The notes beneath the pieces were generated by a model. The model made no database searches. It was not told the DNA's origin and saw only the letters and a list, made by a program, of their open reading frames with translations. Shown here one piece after another: positions 25,295 through 31,991 of a DNA stretch of 51,960 bases (position 1 is the first letter of the stretch; each line of letters begins with the position of its first letter). Source of the stretch: Peribacillus deserti (GTDB taxonomy: Bacteria; Bacillota; Bacilli; Bacillales; DSM-1321). The DNA is taken from assembly GCF_002863585.1 (NCBI RefSeq), contig NZ_PGUY01000052.1, positions 1-51,960 of the forward strand. Direction: 5' to 3'. Both the position numbers and the translations under genes were made by a program.

Positions 25295-26341
25295 ATGGAA
25301 AACTTAAAATTAAATGTAGCTTTGCTAAGAAGGAAGGTACCTAATTTAACCACTGCAGCAAAATCCGTCGGACTGCGCCCGGCAACGGTGTCTAATCTCT
25401 GCACTGGCAAGATCCCTGTCGGACGTTCCGAGGTCAGAACATTGGTGGCTTTAGCTGACCTTGCTGAATGCAGCCTTGATGAATTAATTATCAGAGCGGA
25501 AAAAGTAGATATGATTGAGACAGGTATAAAAACCCTGGATGTCTTTGCACCGCTTGCAGCAGGAGGAACTGTCGGACTGATAGCAAGGCCGGGTATGGGC
25601 CAATTAGTAGTATTGGCAGAAATATTTAACAGGCTGAAACAAAAAGGGTTCACGATTGTTCTCCTGCAGCCTGAAGGAAACCCTCAGGAACTATATGATT
25701 TACTGGAGGAAGTCGATATCGCAGTGAATTCCATTAAGGATGCTTACGATAAGATGTCTGAACTCGGTTCAGGAGTTGATATTGCCTTTGCTGCAGATCG
25801 GTCCCATGTAATCTCAGGTGACATACTAAAACTTCAGGAGCAGCTGCAGGAGAATGGGCTGGACCGGATCACAACCTTTCTTGTAGATTTAAAAGGTGAA
25901 GCCGTAGATGAAGATCTGCCTTTTGGGCCACTGGAAACATTATGGCATTTTGATGCCGATTTATCGGCGAGGCAGAAGTATCCCGCTGTAAATCCTCTAT
26001 ATTCGACTTCGTCAGTACTTGAAGGAGCCCATCTTGATCAAAATCATCTGTCTATACAGCAGCGGGCACAAAAGCTGCTGCGCAGATATCGAGAGCTTCG
26101 TTCCCTTGTCAGTGCACGCGGTGTAGAAAAACTTCCGGCCGCTGAAATGCAGACCTACAAAAGGGGAGAAAGACTTGAGGCCTATTTAACTCAGCCCTTT
26201 TATGTAGCAGAACCTTTCACTTTGAAAAAGGGTGTGACAGTCAGTGTTCAAGACTCCCTGCAGGATATCCGGAAAATTCTCGACGGGGCCGTTGACTCAG
26301 AAGAAGTGGAGAAGCTGGACTATATTGGTACTTTAGGTTAA
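25295..26341 (+). CDS. Helix-turn-helix protein fused to a degenerate F1-ATPase beta-like domain
   Basis: A 348-residue protein. Residues about 6-65 form an XRE/Cro-like helix-turn-helix (LTTAAKSVGLRPATVSNLCT). From residue 75 it follows the F1 beta-subunit nucleotide-binding and C-terminal domains: ETGIKTLDVFAPLAAGGTVG (75-94), a P-loop position reading ARPGMGQL (97-104) where F1-beta has GGAGVGKT, a GNPQELYDLL stretch where the catalytic GERTREGNDLY would be, YPAVNPLYSTSSVL (229-242), and RAQKLLRRYRELRSLVSARG to LTQPFYVAEPFTLKKG (257-313). The P-loop Lys and Thr are replaced by Gln and Leu, so ATP hydrolysis is unlikely. The F1 N-terminal beta-barrel is absent, replaced by the helix-turn-helix. 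CAAGGAGG precedes the ATG. Function unknown; perhaps a transcription factor using a dead ATPase fold for ligand sensing or oligomerisation. Confidence 0.8.
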   Translation: MENLKLNVALLRRKVPNLTTAAKSVGLRPATVSNLCTGKIPVGRSEVRTLVALADLAECSLDELIIRAEKVDMIETGIKTLDVFAPLAAGGTVGLIARPGMGQLVVLAEIFNRLKQKGFTIVLLQPEGNPQELYDLLEEVDIAVNSIKDAYDKMSELGSGVDIAFAADRSHVISGDILKLQEQLQENGLDRITTFLVDLKGEAVDEDLPFGPLETLWHFDADLSARQKYPAVNPLYSTSSVLEGAHLDQNHLSIQQRAQKLLRRYRELRSLVSARGVEKLPAAEMQTYKRGERLEAYLTQPFYVAEPFTLKKGVTVSVQDSLQDIRKILDGAVDSEEVEKLDYIGTLG

Positions 26342-26365
26342 TCTTTAAAGGAATGATATCATGGC

Positions 26366-26400
26366 AAAGCTCTTTTCATACACAAGAAAAGAGCTTTTTT
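26366..26400 (+). terminator. Terminator between the HTH/F1-beta-like gene and the fni leader
   Basis: AAAGCTCTTTTC (26366-26377)/GAAAAGAGCTTT (26386-26397) with an 8-nt loop and a run of six T residues. Confidence 0.9.
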
Positions 26401-26412
26401 CATGACGTCTAG

Positions 26413-26510
26413 GCTGAAGTGCGGTCTTCAGAGGAAAATTTGGAACAAAAAAAGCAGCGGCATGATAGCAAAATATCAGTGGCTGGCCGTATGCAGCCGA
26501 AGGTAAAAGG
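26413..26510 (+). other. Hairpin-rich leader of fni
   Basis: Three consecutive small hairpins: CTGAAG/CTTCAG (26413-26430), GATA/TATC around GCAAAA (about 26463-26478), and GGCTG/CAGCC (about 26482-26500), followed by GAAGGTAAAAGGG. I compared it by eye with common riboswitch consensus sequences (TPP, SAM, c-di-GMP, cobalamin, ykkC, ydaO) and saw no match. A structured regulatory leader is possible. Confidence 0.4.
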
Positions 26511-26578
26511 GAAACTAAAGGATAAGTGTGGAAGTTCGAACTCCTATTGTATCCTTGCGTAAAAGGGGCTGTTTTCTT

Positions 26579-27616
26579 GTGAATCAACATAATTCCATTA
26601 GCGATAGAAAAGATGAGCATATAAGGATTAGCTTGGAAGAAGACGTTTCCGGCAAAAACATTACAACGGGCCTTGAAAAATACCGGTTTATACACCAGGC
26701 CCTGCCAGAGCTGGATTTTAAAGATATTAATTTATCTTCTGATTTTTTAGGTAAAGTGGTTAGAACTCCATTTGTAATAAGCTCGATGACTGGCGGTACA
26801 AAGCAGGCGATGGAGATAAACAAAAACCTGGCACTTGCTGCACAAGCTAGAGGCTGGTCGATGGGGCTGGGCTCTACGAGAGCTGCACTAGAAAGCCCTG
26901 AGCATGCTTATACGTTTCAGGTTAGACAATATGCTCCTGATATTCCATTGTTCGCAAATCTTGGAGCTGTCCAGCTCAACTACGGTTTTACAGTCGATGA
27001 CTGTAGAAAAGTTATAGATTTGATAGAGGCTGATGCATTGGTTCTTCATTTAAACAGCCTTCAAGAGGTATTTCAGCCAGGTGGAGATACCAATTTTAAA
27101 GGATTACTAAAGAAAATTGAATCGCTCTGTTCCCAGTTGAACGTGCCTGTAGGAGTAAAAGAAGTTGGATGGGGAATTCATGGAGCAGCAGCTAAGAAAT
27201 TATCTGAGATAGGTGTATCATTTATTGACACTGCTGGTTCTGGCGGAACTTCATGGAGTCAGGTGGAAAAGCTTCGTTCGCAGGACCCGCTTAAAATAAA
27301 AGCTGCAGAATCTTTTATGGACTGGGGAATTCCTACTGCTGATTGCATAGTAAGTGCACGAGCACACGGGTATAAAGGCATGCTCCTCGCAAGCGGAGGT
27401 ATTAAAAATGGAGTGGAAGCCGCAAAAGCTATTGCGCTGGGCGCTAATTTAGCAGGATTTGGCCGGTCGATTCTCAAGTCTGCGGTAGAATCTGCTGATT
27501 CCCTTATCAGTCTCTTTGAGCGAATAGAACTAGAATGTAAGATTGTCATGTTTGGGATTGGTGCCGATTCAATGAGTAAGCTCAGAAACACCTCGTATTT
27601 AATAAAAGCAGATTAA
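26579..27616 (+). CDS. fni: Type 2 isopentenyl-diphosphate delta-isomerase
   Basis: FMN-dependent enzyme that interconverts IPP and DMAPP for isoprenoid synthesis. The 345-residue protein starts MNQHNSISDRKDEHIRISLE. Family segments: SDRKDEHIRI, PFVISSMTGGTKQAMEINKN, LGSTRAALESPE, LHLNSLQEVFQPGGDTNF, PVGVKEVGWGI, FIDTAGSGGTSW and LLASGGIKNGVEAAKAIALG (flavin phosphate binding). The start is a GTG with AAGGGG 10 bp upstream; an upstream GTG at 26528 would add 17 non-conserved residues. The N-terminal KDEHIRI block looks closer to the archaeal/cyanobacterial form than to B. subtilis Fni, from memory. Monocistronic. Confidence 0.94.
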   Translation: MNQHNSISDRKDEHIRISLEEDVSGKNITTGLEKYRFIHQALPELDFKDINLSSDFLGKVVRTPFVISSMTGGTKQAMEINKNLALAAQARGWSMGLGSTRAALESPEHAYTFQVRQYAPDIPLFANLGAVQLNYGFTVDDCRKVIDLIEADALVLHLNSLQEVFQPGGDTNFKGLLKKIESLCSQLNVPVGVKEVGWGIHGAAAKKLSEIGVSFIDTAGSGGTSWSQVEKLRSQDPLKIKAAESFMDWGIPTADCIVSARAHGYKGMLLASGGIKNGVEAAKAIALGANLAGFGRSILKSAVESADSLISLFERIELECKIVMFGIGADSMSKLRNTSYLIKAD

Positions 27617-27628
27617 AATAAGAACCCG

Positions 27629-27656
27629 AGCCCTGTGTCGAATAGGGCTTTTTTTT
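27629..27656 (+). terminator. fni terminator
   Basis: AGCCCT (27629-27634)/AGGGCT (27644-27649) followed by a run of T residues. Confidence 0.88.
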
Positions 27657-27906
27657 GTTCCTTTTTTGTATTTCTCAGGAAATATTGTTGAAATGTAATA
27701 TGAATTTCATAAAAATTTTTACTCCCCTGTAGTTTGGATTTTCTACGTTTCTAGGCAAAAACAGTTCATTTGTAAAGAAATTGTAAATGCGAAAGTGAAC
27801 CAGAGTTTTATACTTCTGACTGGCAAATGCTAAAAACCCCTGTGAAATATTGATTTAAATAGCTTTGGATCTGAAAAACCTATGTGAAAACCTATTCTTG
27901 TACAAA

Positions 27907-27960
27907 TTTACAATATATTAAACTTCCCTTCATACCAGGACAACATTCTCTTTTTATAAT
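27907..27960 (+). promoter_or_regulatory. PhoP box and promoter of pstS
   Basis: Three TTAACA-like hexamers at exact 11-bp spacing, TTTACA (27907), TTAAAC (27918) and TTCATA (27929), precede a TATAAT at 27955-27960. This is the Bacillus PhoP activation layout. Further TTTACA copies on the minus strand at about 27772-27788 (TTTACA, 5 bp, TTTACA) may be a second, upstream PhoP site. The rest of the 27657-28030 leader has no gene. Confidence 0.75.
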
Positions 27961-28030
27961 GAAAATGTACTCAAGAGAGAGTACATGACCTAGATTTCAA
28001 AAAACTTATATAAAAATAGGGGGCAATGAA

Positions 28031-28918
28031 ATGGTAAAAGGATTTAAAGTAACAATGGCAGCATTAGTAATGGCAGGAGCTTTAGCTGGATGCGGTAATT
28101 CAAAAGAATCTGGTGCAGAAAAAGAAAAATCAGGAGCTAAAACAGAAGAAATTTCTGGAACTCTTACAGCAGCAGGATCAACTGCGTTACAGCCGCTGGC
28201 AGAGGAAGCAGCCAATGAAATTACTGGCAAAAATCCTAACCTTTCAGTAACTGTACAAGGCGGAGGAAGTGGAACAGGTGTTAACCAGGTAGCAGCTGGT
28301 GCTATTGATATCGGTAACTCTGACGTACCTTCAGCTGATAAAATTGAAGATAAAACTCAAGCTGATAAGCTTGTTGATACAAAAGTTGCAGGAATTGCCT
28401 TTGCATTAGTTGTAAATAAGGATGTTAAAGTTGAATCTCTAAAAGAAGAACAAATTCAAGGAATCTTCTCAGGTAAATATAAAAACTGGAAAGAGGTTGG
28501 CGGAAACGATGAGAAAATCAACGTAATCAACCGTCCTGCATCTTCTGGTACTCGTGCAACATTTGAGAAAACGATTATGAAAGATGTAAAAGTAGATGAC
28601 AGTATCGGAACTGCTCAAGACTCCAGCGGTGCTGTTGAACAGTCTATTAACACAACTCCCGGATCAGTCAGCTATCTTGCCATGTCTTATTTCGTAGGAG
28701 ATAAAAAAGACAGCCTGAAAACATTGAAAATCAACGATGTAGAACCAACAATTGAAAATGTTTCTGCTGAGAAATATCCTTTCTGGTCTTACGAATACAT
28801 GATAACAAACGGTGAGCCTAAGGATGCTGCAAAAGAATTCATTAACTTTGTATCGGGTGAAGAATTTGCTGCAAAGGTAGAAGAAATGGGTTATATCCCA
28901 ATGAGCGAATTAGAGTAA
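28031..28918 (+). CDS. pstS: Phosphate-binding lipoprotein PstS
   Basis: High-affinity phosphate-binding component of the Pst importer, 295 residues. The signal peptide ends in lipobox ALAGC (Cys near residue 21). Binding-protein segments are clear: LTAAGSTALQPLAEEAANEI, QGGGSGTGVNQVAAGAIDIG, GIFSGKYKNWKEVGG, NRPASSGTRATFEK and a C-terminal AAKEFINFVSGEEFA. AGGGGGCA precedes the ATG. A PhoP-box promoter lies upstream, so phosphate starvation should induce it. A hairpin after the gene probably keeps pstS mRNA in excess over pstCA. Confidence 0.96.
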   Translation: MVKGFKVTMAALVMAGALAGCGNSKESGAEKEKSGAKTEEISGTLTAAGSTALQPLAEEAANEITGKNPNLSVTVQGGGSGTGVNQVAAGAIDIGNSDVPSADKIEDKTQADKLVDTKVAGIAFALVVNKDVKVESLKEEQIQGIFSGKYKNWKEVGGNDEKINVINRPASSGTRATFEKTIMKDVKVDDSIGTAQDSSGAVEQSINTTPGSVSYLAMSYFVGDKKDSLKTLKINDVEPTIENVSAEKYPFWSYEYMITNGEPKDAAKEFINFVSGEEFAAKVEEMGYIPMSELE

Positions 28919-28937
28919 GACAATCCAAACTGAATGC

Positions 28938-28967
28938 AAGACTGGCCTGGATGAGCCAGTCTTCTTC
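28938..28967 (+). terminator. Intra-operon hairpin between pstS and pstC
   Basis: AAGACTGGC (28938-28946)/GCCAGTCTT (28955-28963) followed by a weak CTTC tract. A leaky terminator or 3' stabiliser that would lower pstC-pstA expression relative to pstS; common behind binding-protein genes. Confidence 0.65.
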
Positions 28968-29002
28968 GCTGTGAATGACTATAAAGGCTAGGCGGTGTAG
29001 AG

Positions 29003-29890
29003 ATGAAGGGGAAAAAATCTATCAACTATATTAAAAACGAATATATTGGAAGAACACTTGTCACAATATGTGGTTTTTTAATCGTATTAACAACACTGGC
29101 AATTATTATTTTTATCTGCCAGAAAGGCATGCAGTCCTTCCTGGATAGTAAATTGTCATTAGGGGAATTTTTAACTTCGGATAAATGGAGTCCAAATAAT
29201 AAATCATATGGAGCTCTCGTATTTATAGCCGGCTCGACGGCCGTTTCCTTGGGAGCAGTAATTATTAGTGCACCAATAGGAATTGCGATTGCGATTTTTA
29301 ATAATCATATAGCTCCAAAATTTGGAGCCCGTTTTCTTAAGCCTGTGCTTGAGCTTCTTGTTGGTATTCCTTCCGTAGTTTACGGATTTTTAGGTGTTGT
29401 GATTCTTGTTCCGATGCTGCGCGAAAATTTTGGCGGTGTCGGCTTCAGTTTAATTGCCGGTGTCATTGTCCTTAGTATTATGATTCTGCCGACCATTGCA
29501 AGTATTGCCGATGATGCGATTAGAGGAGTGTCTCCTGCTTATTTAGAAGCATCATATGGATTAGGTTCAACGCGCTGGCAGGCTGTCAGCCGGGTGGTTG
29601 TTCCTGCTGCGAAAACAGGGATTATGACAGGTGTAGTACTTGGATTGGCCAGAGCCTTTGGTGAAGCGCTCGCGGTTCAAATGGTAATCGGAAACACAGT
29701 GAAGCTTCCAGATGGTCTGTACAGTCCAACATCGACACTAACAGGAATTCTTTCCATGGACATGTCCAATACGCTTAATGGAACTGCATGGAATAATGCT
29801 TTGTGGACTCTTGCCATGATTTTACTGCTGATTTCATTCTTATTTATTCTAATCATCAGAGTCATCTCTAAAAAGGGGGCACAAGCATGA
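29003..29890 (+). CDS. pstC: Phosphate ABC transporter permease PstC
   Basis: Membrane channel subunit of the Pst importer, 295 residues and about six transmembrane helices. Characteristic segments: GIPSVVYGFLGVVILVPML, MILPTIASIADDAIRGVSPA followed by YLEASYGLGSTRWQAVSRVV (the EAA coupling loop), and ARAFGEALAVQMVIGN. Overlaps pstA by four bases. Confidence 0.96.
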   Translation: MKGKKSINYIKNEYIGRTLVTICGFLIVLTTLAIIIFICQKGMQSFLDSKLSLGEFLTSDKWSPNNKSYGALVFIAGSTAVSLGAVIISAPIGIAIAIFNNHIAPKFGARFLKPVLELLVGIPSVVYGFLGVVILVPMLRENFGGVGFSLIAGVIVLSIMILPTIASIADDAIRGVSPAYLEASYGLGSTRWQAVSRVVVPAAKTGIMTGVVLGLARAFGEALAVQMVIGNTVKLPDGLYSPTSTLTGILSMDMSNTLNGTAWNNALWTLAMILLLISFLFILIIRVISKKGAQA

Positions 29891-30825
29891 GAAGCTCAGC
29901 CAGGACCGTTAATAACATCTGGACAGGAATATTTTATGCGATTGCGTTTGCTGTTATAGCTCTTCTTGTTTATTTGGTAGTTGAAATCATCTCCAGAGGC
30001 TGGGGCTTTTGGGATCCAGCCTTTCTATTCGGGCGTCCAAGCAATACTATGGCTGGGGGCGGAATTGGTCCTCAGCTCTTTAACTCTTTCTATTTGCTAA
30101 TTCTTTCCCTGATCATTTCGGTACCTCTTGGGCTTGGAGCAGGGATCTACTTAGCTGAATATGCAAAGCAGGGAAGGTTTCTAAACTTCGTAAGATTATG
30201 TATTGAAACTATGGCATCACTTCCATCAATTGTTGTCGGCTTATTTGGTTTATTGATTTTCGTAACGCTCGCCCACTGGGGATATACGTTGATAGGGGGA
30301 GCTTTAGTTCTTACAATTCTTAATCTTCCAGGTTTAACGAGGGTATGTGAGTCCGCCATTGCCTCTGTACCGCAAAACGTTAAAGAAGCAAGCTACGGTC
30401 TTGGGGCAACCAAATGGCAGACCCTAGTCAAGGTTTCATTGCCTACAGCTATGCAAGAAATCATAACCGGAGTTATACTATCTGCCGGAAGAGTATTTGG
30501 TGAAGCGGCGGCCCTGATTTATACAGCAGGTTTAACAACCCCGATGTTAAATACGGCCGCTGACCTTTCCAGTCCGGTAAACCCTTTTAATATTTTCAGG
30601 CCTGCAGAAACACTTGCCGTGCATATTTGGAAGTTGAATTCTGAGGGTATCGTTCCAGATGCTGCAGCAATAGCTACTAAATCAGCTGCAGTGCTGATCG
30701 TGATGGTGCTTATGTTCAATATTTTAGCTAGATTAGCTGCAAAAACATTGGATAAGTATAATAAAGGAACAAGCAGGAAAAAGAAGGTTCAAAAAAGTGT
30801 AGATTCCGTTCAAAAAACAGCATAA
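29887..30825 (+). CDS. pstA: Phosphate ABC transporter permease PstA
   Basis: Second channel subunit, 312 residues. It has ETMASLPSIVVGLFGLLIFV, the coupling loop VKEASYGLGATKWQTLVKVS, and SAGRVFGEAAALIYTAGL, with about six transmembrane helices and a basic C-terminal tail. The start overlaps the pstC stop. Unlike the usual pstSCAB order, no pstB follows: a strong terminator begins two bases after the stop codon. The ATPase must be encoded elsewhere if the system works. Confidence 0.96.
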   Translation: MRSSARTVNNIWTGIFYAIAFAVIALLVYLVVEIISRGWGFWDPAFLFGRPSNTMAGGGIGPQLFNSFYLLILSLIISVPLGLGAGIYLAEYAKQGRFLNFVRLCIETMASLPSIVVGLFGLLIFVTLAHWGYTLIGGALVLTILNLPGLTRVCESAIASVPQNVKEASYGLGATKWQTLVKVSLPTAMQEIITGVILSAGRVFGEAAALIYTAGLTTPMLNTAADLSSPVNPFNIFRPAETLAVHIWKLNSEGIVPDAAAIATKSAAVLIVMVLMFNILARLAAKTLDKYNKGTSRKKKVQKSVDSVQKTA

Positions 30826-30826
30826 T

Positions 30827-30852
30827 AAAACGCCGGCAAATGCCGGCGTTTT
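30827..30852. terminator. Terminator between pstA and the converging stress-protein gene
   Basis: AAAACGCCGGCA (30827-30838)/TGCCGGCGTTTT (30841-30852), a perfect stem with A/T runs on both sides, usable in both directions. Confidence 0.92.
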
Positions 30853-30863
30853 ATTAATCTTCA

Positions 30864-31883
30864 TTAAAATCTATCATTTGACTTGTTAAAATTATGGTCT
30901 CCCTCTACCTTTGTGCTCCCAGTAGTATCAAGAGTTGCATCTTCTTTTTTGACTGTTTCAGAAACCTGTTTAGTTTCTTCTACTGTACGTTTACCAATTA
31001 CAATTTCGTCTGTAACCACTGGTTTCTTGGTTACTTCAATTTGTTCCTCTACAATCGGAACTTTAATCGTTTCATTGCCATCAATCGTGCTGTCAAAGGA
31101 TGCACCTTCCTCATTTACTGGACGGCGTTCAACGTATACTTCCTCATGTTTAACAGGTACATCCACTGTTTCACGTTCTTCATATACTTCTTTATTTACT
31201 TCAACTTCGCCTGTTTGAACTTCACGCTTACTAACATCGAGTTGTTCTTCCCGAAGCCTTAATGTACGTTCTTCATCGGTTTCATCTAAGCGGTCACCTG
31301 TTCCAAAACCAGTGTTTCCAGTCACTCCTGACCGACCAGTACCGGTCAGCGTGGTGTCATAATTGGTATCACCTGTGGTTGAGCCCATTACTGTTGAATC
31401 ATAATCGGTCGTACTAGCAGCTGTTCCTGTGAAAGAACCCGCAGCTGTACCGGTTAATGTAGAGTCATATCCAGTGCTGTTTGTATTTAAGCTAGTATCA
31501 TAGTCCGTTCCTGTACCAAGAGATACATCACCGTTTCCGTCTACGACCAGCAAATACTTTCCGTTTTCCAGCTGGGAATTATATTCGCTCTCCTCCGTTG
31601 CGGATAAATTCAGGCTTGATAGACGGCTCGTTGAATCATAGGTTTCATCCATTGCAAAAAAGTCTTTTACTTTATCCCAGAAAGAATCCCCTTCATGATT
31701 CGAATGAGTGGAGTTCATTCCATTATCGACTGTTGCTCCGGCACGAGATTCAAGAATGTCATTATCTCTTCGGTTTGTGATAACTGAAATCTGGTCTGTA
31801 TCATATCCCTGTGACGTTAATCCTCTGATCGCTTCAACCGTTTCCTGTTGTGAATCGAATACACCTACAACTTGTTTTACCAT
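30864..31883 (-). CDS. YflT-domain and DUF2382 (YsnF/AvaK) stress protein
   Basis: A 339-residue protein in three parts. Residues about 1-120 match the general-stress YflT/GS17M domain (KQVVGVFDSQQETVEAIRGL, then DFFAMDE). Residues about 120-210 are a Ser/Thr/Gly-rich linker with degenerate repeats of the form YDSTLTGT. The C-terminal part is DUF2382/YsnF, with alternating patterns such as LRLREEQLDVSKREVQTGEV, ETVDVPVKHEEVYVERRPV and PIVEEQIEVTKKPVVTDEIV. No signal peptide. The start at 31883 has GGAGG upstream; the longer frame lacks one. Linked to general stress resistance by family only; molecular function unknown. Confidence 0.85.
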   Translation of the reverse strand: MVKQVVGVFDSQQETVEAIRGLTSQGYDTDQISVITNRRDNDILESRAGATVDNGMNSTHSNHEGDSFWDKVKDFFAMDETYDSTSRLSSLNLSATEESEYNSQLENGKYLLVVDGNGDVSLGTGTDYDTSLNTNSTGYDSTLTGTAAGSFTGTAASTTDYDSTVMGSTTGDTNYDTTLTGTGRSGVTGNTGFGTGDRLDETDEERTLRLREEQLDVSKREVQTGEVEVNKEVYEERETVDVPVKHEEVYVERRPVNEEGASFDSTIDGNETIKVPIVEEQIEVTKKPVVTDEIVIGKRTVEETKQVSETVKKEDATLDTTGSTKVEGDHNFNKSNDRF

Positions 31884-31991
31884 TTTGAAGTCCTCCTTAA
31901 CATCCATTCAGATAGATGATTTGTTTTTTTGGTTACATGCTTTGTTTACCCCGATTGAACTAAGATAAACAGGTTCATATACTGGTAAAAA

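Noticed and set aside
30883-31262. Two plus-strand Ser/Thr-rich or Phe-rich frames opposite the YflT/DUF2382 gene
   Set aside because: Composition is the mirror of the repetitive charged sequence on the other strand; there is no start signal.
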